From positions 1-7,745 of the forward strand of contig DATHBB010000145.1 in NCBI GenBank assembly GCA_035296385.1: a stretch of DNA of 7,745 nt. Reading direction: 5' to 3'. Every line of letters starts with the position of its first letter. Position 1 is the stretch's first letter. This DNA comes from JAIVJZ01 sp035296385 (GTDB taxonomy: Bacteria > Acidobacteriota > Blastocatellia > Pyrinomonadales > Pyrinomonadaceae). The position numbers and the translations under genes are program-made. Of the stretch, positions 1 to 4,789 are shown in pieces. Below the pieces are notes generated by a model. That model was not told where the DNA came from. It saw nothing but the letters and a program-made list of their open reading frames with translations, and did not search any database.

Positions 1-652
1 CGACATAGCGAAATATGATCCGGCAGAACTTCTCTGGGGAGGTCTTCAAGCGGGCGGGCGCATCGGCCAGGTTGCGCCCGTCTTCCCGCGCATTGATAAA
101 GCAAAAATTATGGCTGAGATAGAAAAAGAGAGACAGGAAACACAGGCCGCGCCGCAGGCCGACACGAGCGCGCCGCACTCCGGAACGCACGCGACGGAAG
201 CCGACGCCGTGCCCGGCTCTGTCGGCACTGCCCAGACTAAACCCGAACCGCCGCAACGCGGCGCGACGGAAGCCGACGCCGTTCCGCAGGCGCAGAAGGA
301 CGCGCCCGAGGGCGTCGCCACCTTCATCACGATTGATGATTTCGTCAAAGTCGAAATGCGCGTCGGCGAGATTCTGACCGCCGAGCGCATCCCGAAGTCT
401 GACAAACTCCTGCGCTTCACGATTGATCTCGGCGAGGCCGCGCCGCGCCAGATTCTCGCGGGCATCGCGGAATATTACGAACCCGAAAAACTCGTCGGGC
501 GCAAGGTCGCCGTCGTGTCGAATTTGAAACCGCGCAAGCTGCGCGGCCTCGAATCGCAAGGCATGGTACTGGCCGCCTCCGTCGGCGACGAAGGCCGCCC
601 CGTCCTCGCCACCTTCGCGGAAGATGTGCCGAACGGGGCAAGACTCAAATAG
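1..652 (+). CDS. metG: Methionyl-tRNA synthetase, C-terminal part (5' partial)
   Basis: Open reading frame entering from the left edge (codons start at base 2) and ending at TAG 650-652; 216 residues are visible. MetG charges tRNA-Met with methionine in the cytoplasm. The catalytic domain lies outside the window. What is seen is the end of the anticodon-binding helical domain, with the family-typical FPRIDKAKIMAEIEKE around bases 92-139. A Pro/Ala/Glu-rich linker of about 60 residues follows, then a complete C-terminal tRNA-binding OB-fold domain (Trbp111/EMAPII type, about bases 326-652). That domain has the conserved stretches VEMRVGEI, KSDKLLRF, RQILAGIAEYY, NLKPRKLRG and ESQGMVLAA. In MetG this domain also mediates dimerisation. 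An ATG at 110 is internal and not the true start, because the frame continues upstream with MetG-like sequence. The linker carries a duplicated octapeptide. tatD lies 92 bases downstream, a common neighbour of metG in bacteria. Product call is certain; only the N-terminus is missing. Confidence 0.96.
   Translation, partial: DIAKYDPAELLWGGLQAGGRIGQVAPVFPRIDKAKIMAEIEKERQETQAAPQADTSAPHSGTHATEADAVPGSVGTAQTKPEPPQRGATEADAVPQAQKDAPEGVATFITIDDFVKVEMRVGEILTAERIPKSDKLLRFTIDLGEAAPRQILAGIAEYYEPEKLVGRKVAVVSNLKPRKLRGLESQGMVLAASVGDEGRPVLATFAEDVPNGARLK
191..282 (+). repeat. In-frame 20-bp direct repeat in the MetG linker
   Basis: Bases 191-210 and 263-282 are identical (GCGACGGAAGCCGACGCCGT), 72 bases apart, so exactly 24 codons. 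Each copy encodes Ala-Thr-Glu-Ala-Asp-Ala-Val and is followed by Pro. The repeat lies in the low-complexity hinge between the anticodon-binding domain and the tRNA-binding domain. It looks like a local duplication that lengthened the linker; the sequence between the copies has diverged. Confidence 0.85.
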
Positions 653-655
653 TAA

Positions 656-736
656 GGGAAAAGGGTAAGGGGTAAAGGGGAAAGGTAAAAGAAAGTTTCT
701 AATCTTCCTTTACCCCTTTCCCCTTACCCTTTCCCC
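656..736. repeat. Purine-rich heptamer array forming a long imperfect hairpin
   Basis: The metG-tatD gap is almost entirely repeat. The left arm (656-690) reads as heptamers GGGAAAA, GGGTAAG, GGGTAAA, GGGGAAA, GGTAAAA. The right arm (704-736), read as its reverse complement, gives GGGGAAA, GGGTAAG, GGGAAAG, GGGTAAA and a GGAAG tail. The arms pair over most of their length with an indel of about one unit and a loop near 696-703. The hairpin is followed by TCTTTTT directly before the tatD ATG, so it resembles an intrinsic terminator or attenuator. The same architecture recurs with different units at 2199-2268. Function is unknown; mRNA stabilisation, attenuation or a mobile short repeat are all possible. 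Confidence 0.75.
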
Positions 737-744
737 ATCTTTTT

Positions 745-1539
745 ATGTTCGTTGATTCACACGCGCACATTGACGGGGCGGAGTACGACGCGGACCGCGA
801 TGAGGTTGTTGAACGCGCGCGCGAGGCGGGGGTCGTGGCGATCCTGAACGTGGGGACGGGCGATCCGCATGGTGGCGAGTTGGAGCGTGCGGTCGAGGTT
901 GCGGGGCGTTACGAGGGCGTGTATGCGTCTGTGGGTGTGCATCCGCATGATGCGCGATTGTTCGATGAGCGTGCGGCGGAGCGCGTGCGCGAACTTGCGC
1001 GTGCGAGCGAGCGCGTGATCGCGTGGGGTGAGATCGGGCTGGATTATCATTACGACAACTCGCCGCGCGAGGTGCAGCGCGAAGTCTTTACGCGGCAGTT
1101 GCGCATGGCGCGCGAGTTGAATCTGCCCGTCATCATTCACTCGCGCGAGGCGGACGATGAGACGGTCGAGATTTTGCGCGCGGAGTGGGACGGCGCGGTG
1201 CGCGGTGGCATCATGCACTGTTTCGGAGGCGGTTACGAGATGGCCGCGAGCGTGCTTGAACTCGGTTTTATGATCTCGTTCGCGGGCAACGTGACGTTCA
1301 AGAAGGCCGAAGCGCTGCGCGACGTGGCGCGTCGCATCCCGCTCGAACGCATGCTGGTCGAAACGGATTGCCCGTTTCTCACGCCCGTCCCTTTTCGCGG
1401 GCGGCGCAACGAGCCCGCGCGCGTGGTCGAAACCGCGCGTTGTCTCGCAGAGTTGCGTGGCGTCGAACCGGAAGAGTTCGGTCGTGTCACGACGGACAAC
1501 TTCCTGCGTTTCTTCAACCTCCCCGCTGCGGAACGATAG
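745..1539 (+). CDS. tatD: TatD family metal-dependent hydrolase/DNase
   Basis: A complete 264-residue protein, the usual length for the TatD/YcfH/YabD family of TIM-barrel metal-dependent hydrolases of the amidohydrolase superfamily. Members act in the cytoplasm as 3'-5' exonucleases or deoxyribonucleases linked to DNA repair and quality control. All expected metal ligands are visible: the N-terminal HxH (His6, His8, in DSHAHID), Glu96 in GEIGLDYH, His132 in VIIHSREA, His158 in MHCFGG and Asp208 in ETDCPFLTP. The C-terminal NEPARVV and DNFLRFF stretches are also typical. The ATG at 745 is chosen because the family begins almost immediately with the FVDSHAH strand. No Shine-Dalgarno sequence is present: the bases before the ATG are pyrimidine-rich and belong to the repeat hairpin. 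The metG-tatD order is widespread in bacteria. The gene favours G and T at third positions more than its neighbours do. Exact substrate cannot be told from sequence. Confidence 0.95.
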   Translation: MFVDSHAHIDGAEYDADRDEVVERAREAGVVAILNVGTGDPHGGELERAVEVAGRYEGVYASVGVHPHDARLFDERAAERVRELARASERVIAWGEIGLDYHYDNSPREVQREVFTRQLRMARELNLPVIIHSREADDETVEILRAEWDGAVRGGIMHCFGGGYEMAASVLELGFMISFAGNVTFKKAEALRDVARRIPLERMLVETDCPFLTPVPFRGRRNEPARVVETARCLAELRGVEPEEFGRVTTDNFLRFFNLPAAER

Positions 1540-1588
1540 TTAAAAATTTCCAGCCACAAGTCGTCTCTCCCGCTCCGGTTGTGCTACT

Positions 1589-1616
1589 TTTACTGCTCGC
1601 CGGTAAATGTTATAAA
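1589..1616 (+). promoter_or_regulatory. Candidate sigma-70 promoter upstream of yajQ
   Basis: A -35-like TTTACT (1589-1594; 4 of 6 to TTGACA) is followed after 16 bases by TATAAA (1611-1616; 5 of 6 to TATAAT). The -10 is preceded by TG at 1608-1609, giving an extended -10. It lies in the 150-base gap between tatD and yajQ, in locally AT-richer sequence. It would start transcription near 1623, leaving a leader of about 67 bases that contains the heptamer array. The match is good but not experimentally supported. Confidence 0.45.
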
Positions 1617-1654
1617 TGCTGCGACGCGAGCGCGACTGAATCTTGCTTTAACTG

Positions 1655-1682
1655 TTCACCCGTCACCTGTCACTCGTCACTG
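1655..1682 (+). repeat. Four GTCAC-type heptamers before yajQ
   Basis: Four consecutive 7-base units: TTCACCC, GTCACCT, GTCACTC, GTCACTG. They end 7 bases before the yajQ start codon. No complementary GTGAC array is visible in the same gap, so this copy is a direct array and not a hairpin. The same heptamer recurs immediately before the polyprenyl synthase gene (2279-2306). Confidence 0.75.
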
Positions 1683-1689
1683 TTTTCTT

Positions 1690-2187
1690 ATGGCTCAACA
1701 AAATTCATTCGACATCGTCTCGCAGGTTGACCGCGCGGAGATCAACAACGCGCTCGACCAGACGATGAAAGAGGTGCGCCAGCGTTTCGACTTCAAGGGG
1801 AGCGCCGCCGCCGTCGTGTTGGAGAAGGAAGAACTCATTCTCACCGCCGAGGACGAAACCAAGCTGCGCAACATGAACGACATCTTGCAGCAGAAGTTGG
1901 TGCGGCGCAGCGTGCCGCTCAAAGCTTTCAACTACGGCAAAATCGAGGCGGCGCTCGGCGGGACGGTGCGGCAGCACGTCGCGATTCAACAGGGCATCCC
2001 GACCGACAAGGCGAAAGAGATCGTCAAGTTCATCAAAGACACGAAGGCCAAAGTGCAAGCCTCGATTCAGGGCGATGTCGTGCGCGTCACGGGCAAAGAC
2101 CGCGACACGCTGCAAGACATCATCGCCAAACTCAAAGCCAAAGATTTCAACATCAACATGCAGTACACGAATTACAGATCAAATTAG
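1690..2187 (+). CDS. yajQ: YajQ family nucleotide-binding protein
   Basis: A 165-residue cytoplasmic protein matching the YajQ (UPF0234, DUF520) family along its whole length. Family members have two RRM-like ferredoxin folds, bind nucleotides and nucleic acids, and in Xanthomonas a homologue is a cyclic-di-GMP effector. Visible family hallmarks are the N-terminal SFDIVSQVD, the RFDFKGS stretch, KQGI-like IQQGIPTDKAKEIVK, the very typical DTKAKVQASIQGDVVRVTGK and the closing LQDIIAKLKAKDF. The ATG at 1690 is chosen because MAQQNSFDIVSQVD matches family N-termini. An upstream in-frame TTG at 1579 would add 37 residues of non-family sequence encoded by the repeat and promoter region. No Shine-Dalgarno sequence is visible; the leader directly before the ATG is TTTTCTT preceded by heptamer repeats. 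Whether this homologue senses cyclic-di-GMP cannot be decided from sequence alone. Confidence 0.95.
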   Translation: MAQQNSFDIVSQVDRAEINNALDQTMKEVRQRFDFKGSAAAVVLEKEELILTAEDETKLRNMNDILQQKLVRRSVPLKAFNYGKIEAALGGTVRQHVAIQQGIPTDKAKEIVKFIKDTKAKVQASIQGDVVRVTGKDRDTLQDIIAKLKAKDFNINMQYTNYRSN

Positions 2188-2198
2188 TGACAGGAATT

Positions 2199-2268
2199 AG
2201 TAAATCGTGAATCGTAAATCGTAAATAGATTAAAACTGATTCTTTCTATTCACGATTTACGATTTACT
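2199..2268. repeat. TAAATCG heptamer inverted repeat (long hairpin)
   Basis: The left arm (2199-2228) is AG followed by the four heptamers TAAATCG, TGAATCG, TAAATCG, TAAATAG. The right arm (2246-2268), read as its reverse complement, is AG followed by three heptamers TAAATCG, TAAATCG, TGAATAG. The arms therefore match end to end with one heptamer deleted, around a 17-base loop (2229-2245), and are followed by GTTTT. It lies directly after the yajQ stop codon, so it may act as a terminator or transcript-end stabiliser. Its AT-rich sequence is unlike the flanking genes. Confidence 0.85.
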
Positions 2269-2278
2269 GTTTTAACTC

Positions 2279-2306
2279 GTCACTTGTCACTTGTCACTCG
2301 TCACTT
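2279..2306 (+). repeat. Four GTCACTY heptamers abutting the polyprenyl synthase ATG
   Basis: Four tandem units GTCACTT, GTCACTT, GTCACTC, GTCACTT fill the 28 bases immediately before the ATG at 2307. A single complementary AGTGACA occurs at 2186-2192, overlapping the yajQ stop codon. An outer stem enclosing the 2199-2268 hairpin is therefore possible. The array occupies the place of a ribosome binding site and contains no purine-rich Shine-Dalgarno sequence. Confidence 0.8.
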
Positions 2307-3329
2307 ATGATTACCTCCAGTCATCTCGCCGCGATTGAAGAACCGCAAGCTGCGGCGGCGCGCATCTTTAGTTTGATCGCAGCGGAACTGGCTTCCGTCG
2401 AAGAGGAGTTTGAGCGGCAGGCGCGCTCGAACATTCAAGTCATCGCCTACATCGGCGATTACCTGCGCGCTTCGGGCGGCAAACGCGTGCGCCCCGCACT
2501 CACGATCCTCTCGACGTATGCCGCGGGCGGCACGGGCGCGCAGCCGAACGTGATCCGTCTGGCGACCGTGATGGAGTTTCTGCACACGGCGACGCTCGTT
2601 CACGACGACATCATCGACAACGCGGAGACGCGCCGCAACCGTCCTTCCATCAACAGCCGCTTCGGCAACCAGACGGCTGTGCTGATGGGCGACTGGCTCT
2701 ACATGTCCGCCTTCGAGGCGAGTCTCGCAGAGCGTTCGCTGCCCGTGCTGGACATCCTCACGGCGGTGACGCGCCGCATGACCGAGGGCGAGTTGCTGCA
2801 ACTCACGACGCTCGGCAGCAGCGATGTCACGGAGGAGCAGTATTTCGACATCCTGATGCGCAAGACCGCGTATCTCTTCAGCGCGTGCTGCGAGATCGGG
2901 GCCATGCTCGGATCGGACGGCGACGCGGAAACTCAACTCGCGCTACGCAACTACGGCATGAATCTCGGCGCGGCCTTCCAACTCGTTGACGACCTGCTCG
3001 ATTTCACCGCCACGGACGACGTGCTCGGCAAAGCCGCCGGAGTTGATCTGCTCGAAGGCAAACTCACGCTCCCGCTCATCTACCTGCTGGAAACTGATCG
3101 AGCGTGGCGCGCCGACGTGCAATCCGTGATGCGCGACGGCAACTACGAAGCGATCTCGCGCGCGTCCTTGATGCGCGCGGCTGAGGAGTCGGGCGCGATT
3201 GAGCGCGCGCGCCGTCGCGCCAACGATTTCGCCACCGCCGCCGGAAAATCTCTTGACGTGCTGCCCCACACAAAGTACCGTGATGCCTTGAGTTCGATTC
3301 CGACTTTCATACTTGAGCGCGACAGATAA
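2307..3329 (+). CDS. Polyprenyl diphosphate synthase (long-chain, trans type)
   Basis: A 340-residue cytoplasmic trans-prenyltransferase of the IspA/IspB/HepT superfamily, which condenses isopentenyl diphosphate onto an allylic starter to make the isoprenoid tail of quinones. Both Mg-binding aspartate motifs are intact: the first DDIID at residues 100-104 in LVHDDIIDNAETRRNRP, and the second DDLLD at residues 228-232 in AFQLVDDLLDF. GGKRVRP (57-63) binds diphosphate. The residues 4 and 5 positions before the first motif are Thr96 and Ala95. Small side chains there are typical of octaprenyl/heptaprenyl-type synthases, so a long-chain product for menaquinone or ubiquinone is inferred. Length also fits IspB-like enzymes (about 320-340). 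The ATG at 2307 directly follows the heptamer array and lacks a Shine-Dalgarno sequence. About 25 residues precede the first conserved helix, so a slightly later start cannot be excluded. Chain length is inference. Confidence 0.93.
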   Translation: MITSSHLAAIEEPQAAAARIFSLIAAELASVEEEFERQARSNIQVIAYIGDYLRASGGKRVRPALTILSTYAAGGTGAQPNVIRLATVMEFLHTATLVHDDIIDNAETRRNRPSINSRFGNQTAVLMGDWLYMSAFEASLAERSLPVLDILTAVTRRMTEGELLQLTTLGSSDVTEEQYFDILMRKTAYLFSACCEIGAMLGSDGDAETQLALRNYGMNLGAAFQLVDDLLDFTATDDVLGKAAGVDLLEGKLTLPLIYLLETDRAWRADVQSVMRDGNYEAISRASLMRAAEESGAIERARRRANDFATAAGKSLDVLPHTKYRDALSSIPTFILERDR

Positions 3330-3436
3330 ACGTGCGAGCCGGAAAGGTGAGAGGAGGGAAGTTCGTTTGATCAAAGCAACACAGTCTTGCGTCTCCCCGC
3401 CCTCTTCCTTCGACACTTCTTTTGCCCCTTTTGCCT
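3330..3436. other. 107-base gap with polypurine/polypyrimidine tracts and a 10-bp palindrome
   Basis: The gap after the polyprenyl synthase begins purine-rich (GGAAAGGTGAGAGGAGGGAAG, about 3341-3361, includes a strong Shine-Dalgarno-like GGAGGG) and ends pyrimidine-rich (TCTCCCCGCCCTCTTCC, then TTTTGCC twice just before the ATG at 3437). A perfect palindrome TTTGATCAAA lies at 3366-3375. The purine and pyrimidine tracts could pair loosely and may be a decayed relative of the heptamer hairpins. No convincing promoter is seen. Confidence 0.4.
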
Positions 3437-4018
3437 ATGCCTGACGATAATCTCCTAGCCACGCTTGAGCAGAGCCTGCGACAGACGCGCGCCACGCGTA
3501 ACCGTCTGGCCGCGCGCCTCGCCGACCTCGAGCTCGAAGCCGACAAACTCCGCACCGAACTCGGCGAGATGGACGCCATCGCCACGCAGACCGAAGCGGC
3601 CATGTTTCGCATACTTTCGTCCGTGCTCAACACAGTGCCCGCGCAGAAGTCGCCCTCGGACGCGGAGATCGAAGTGGCCTTGCGCCGCGACGAAGCGCAG
3701 GGGCGCAACCTCCACCAAACGACTTTTCAAACCGGCCCGCGTTCGACGCTACCGCCCGTACGCACCGACGTGGAAGTGACGAGCGAGCGTTTCTTAGACC
3801 GCACGATCCCGCAGGCCACCGCGATGTTGTTGCGCGAATCGGGCGCGCCGCTCCACGTCAACGAGATTTACAACCGCCTGCTCGAAGGCGGCTTCCAGTT
3901 CACCGGCCACAACCCCACGATCAGCATCGCCGTCTCGCTCAATCGCAACGGTCGCTTCCGCAAAGTCGCCCCCGGCACGTTCGATCTCACCATCCGCGAC
4001 GCCGCGCAAGTTTCCTAA
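3437..4018 (+). CDS. Coiled-coil protein with C-terminal HARE-HTH winged-helix domain
   Basis: A 193-residue protein in two parts. Residues about 4-50 are rich in Leu, Glu, Arg and Ala with heptad spacing (ATLEQSLRQTRATRNRLAAR onward) and should form a coiled coil. A polar linker follows. Residues about 123-185 match the HARE-HTH fold (HB1/ASXL/restriction endonuclease helix-turn-helix, related to the RpoE delta-subunit N-terminus): an initial helix ATAMLLRESGAPLHVNEIY, a Gly-Gly-Phe turn, a second helix TISIAVSLNRNGRF, and the signature ending FRKVAPGTFDL. HARE-HTH domains occur in transcription and chromatin factors and in restriction systems, and have been proposed to link DNA modification state to regulation. 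Here the domain stands alone with no enzyme attached, so a DNA-binding or regulatory role is inferred. The ATG at 3437 is preferred over a TTG at 3422, which would start inside the pyrimidine tract. No Shine-Dalgarno is adjacent. Confidence 0.8.
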   Translation: MPDDNLLATLEQSLRQTRATRNRLAARLADLELEADKLRTELGEMDAIATQTEAAMFRILSSVLNTVPAQKSPSDAEIEVALRRDEAQGRNLHQTTFQTGPRSTLPPVRTDVEVTSERFLDRTIPQATAMLLRESGAPLHVNEIYNRLLEGGFQFTGHNPTISIAVSLNRNGRFRKVAPGTFDLTIRDAAQVS

Positions 4019-4084
4019 AGTTGCACGCGTCGAAGTATAAAGATGTCTTGCACGCTCGCTTCGTTCCGCACGGGCGGGCGTGTG

Positions 4085-4118
4085 TTGCCGCACGCGCGAA
4101 AACAAGTGTCGGCGGCAA
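4085..4118. other. Short inverted repeat in the gap before the unknown/AbrB unit
   Basis: TTGCCGC (4085-4091) and GCGGCAA (4112-4118) are perfect reverse complements around a 20-base loop, in the 137-base gap 4019-4155. It is not followed by a T-run, so it is not a standard terminator. It could be an operator for the downstream AbrB-type regulator or chance. The gap also repeats TTGCACGC at 4021-4028 and 4048-4055, and holds a TATAAA at 4036-4041 with no correctly spaced -35. Confidence 0.3.
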
Positions 4119-4155
4119 GGAAAAATAAGTTGGTCTGAAAGAAAGGTTAGTTGAA

Positions 4156-4515
4156 GTGAAAAAACTCAAGACCGGATACACGTTCGACCCGCACGCCGGA
4201 GCGACCTACAACTTCGAGCATATGCCGCTTGCCGAAGCCGAAGAGCGCGCCGAGCGTACGGAGACCCCGCATATCGTCGAGGCGATCAACTGGACGAAAT
4301 CCGAAGGCGGCGAAGTGCATTACAATCGTTACTTCGCGCACAACTTTGACGAGGCGCTCGGCCTTGCCGTCAGGCTGAGGATCGGTTTCGAAGAGGGCGT
4401 TGAAGAGGTGATTGCGATTCGCGCGGCCACCAGGAGCGAAGCGGCGGGTGGCAAAAAAGCCGCCGCGCACTTTCTCGAATTGATGCCGCTTGCAATATCG
4501 AGCATTGATAAATAA
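4156..4515 (+). CDS. Hypothetical protein, 119 residues, upstream of an AbrB-like gene
   Basis: I do not recognise this protein. It is soluble, without signal peptide or membrane segment, and rich in charged residues. The start begins MKKLKTGYTFDPHAGATYNF. Residues about 25-40 form an acidic, probably helical stretch (AEAEERAERTE). The middle (about 47-88) looks alpha/beta, with a hydrophobic VEEVIAIRAA strand. A Lys/Ala patch (GGKKAAAHF) comes before the C-terminus. The start is GTG at 4156, supported by GAAAGG at 4141-4146, nine bases upstream, which is one of the few good Shine-Dalgarno sites here. The stop codon overlaps the ribosome binding site of the next gene, 15 bases away, so the two genes are almost certainly one operon. 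Codon use is similar to neighbours but with more AT at the ends. Pairing with an AbrB-type protein allows but does not show a toxin-antitoxin or autoregulated unit; no known toxin motif is visible. Confidence 0.7.
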   Translation: MKKLKTGYTFDPHAGATYNFEHMPLAEAEERAERTETPHIVEAINWTKSEGGEVHYNRYFAHNFDEALGLAVRLRIGFEEGVEEVIAIRAATRSEAAGGKKAAAHFLELMPLAISSIDK

Positions 4516-4530
4516 GGAAGGCATAAAAAA

Positions 4531-4752
4531 ATGAGTGATGAAACTAAATTGATCGCGCTCTCAACTTTATTTGAAGACGTATCAAGCGTGCGCGGAAAGA
4601 TTCCCGTTCCGGTCGTCAAGGCGCTTAAAGCCAAAGCCGGCGACGTACTCGTTTTCGAGCGTCGCTCCGACGGCGCGGTCGTCGTGCGTAAGTCCACCGC
4701 CGCCGAGCGCAAGGCCGGAGGAAGCCGTCGGCAGGGCGGCGGGAAAAAATGA
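4531..4752 (+). CDS. AbrB/SpoVT-like swapped-hairpin DNA-binding protein
   Basis: A 73-residue protein. Residues about 20-54 resemble the AbrB/SpoVT/MazE swapped-hairpin barrel: VRGKIPVPVVKALKAKAGDV followed by LVFERRSDGAVVVRKS. This corresponds to the family pattern of a basic strand, IP, a short helix, an A/P-GD turn and a second beta hairpin. Such proteins dimerise and bind DNA as transition-state regulators or as antitoxins that repress their own operon. The tail (residues 59-73) is very basic, with Arg/Lys/Gly, and could add non-specific DNA contact. The ATG at 4531 has a strong AAGGAAGG site at 4514-4521, which overlaps the stop codon of the preceding gene, indicating translational coupling. 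The TGA overlaps an ATG (ATGA, 4749-4752). Residues 1-19 have no clear match. The family call rests on the motif pattern only, since the domain is short and variable. Confidence 0.72.
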   Translation: MSDETKLIALSTLFEDVSSVRGKIPVPVVKALKAKAGDVLVFERRSDGAVVVRKSTAAERKAGGSRRQGGGKK

Positions 4753-4789
4753 GCGGCACGAGCGGCGATGAGGAAAAATTGTTGAACTT

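Noticed and set aside
110..652. Independent tRNA-binding protein (CsaA/Trbp111-like) starting at ATG 110
   Set aside because: The frame is open to the window edge and its upstream part matches the MetG helical domain, so ATG 110 is internal to metG.
656..736. CRISPR array or phage attachment site in the repeat gaps
   Set aside because: Repeats are contiguous degenerate 7-base units without spacers, and no cas, integrase or tRNA gene is present.
1579..1689. TTG at 1579 as an upstream start of yajQ
   Set aside because: The added 37 residues come from promoter-like and heptamer-repeat sequence and do not match YajQ N-termini; ATG 1690 gives the family start.
2301..2936. Minus-strand open frame of 211 codons opposite the polyprenyl synthase
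   Set aside because: Shadow frame of an enzyme with intact aspartate motifs; Arg/His/Ala-rich translation with no domain pattern.
3422..3436. TTG at 3422 as start of the HARE-HTH gene
   Set aside because: It lies in a pyrimidine repeat (TTTTGCC twice), has no SD site and adds only five residues; ATG 3437 is simpler.
4021..4041. Promoter from TTGCAC (4021-4026) and TATAAA (4036-4041)
   Set aside because: The spacer is only 9 bases, far from the 16-18 needed, and no other -35 sits at proper distance.
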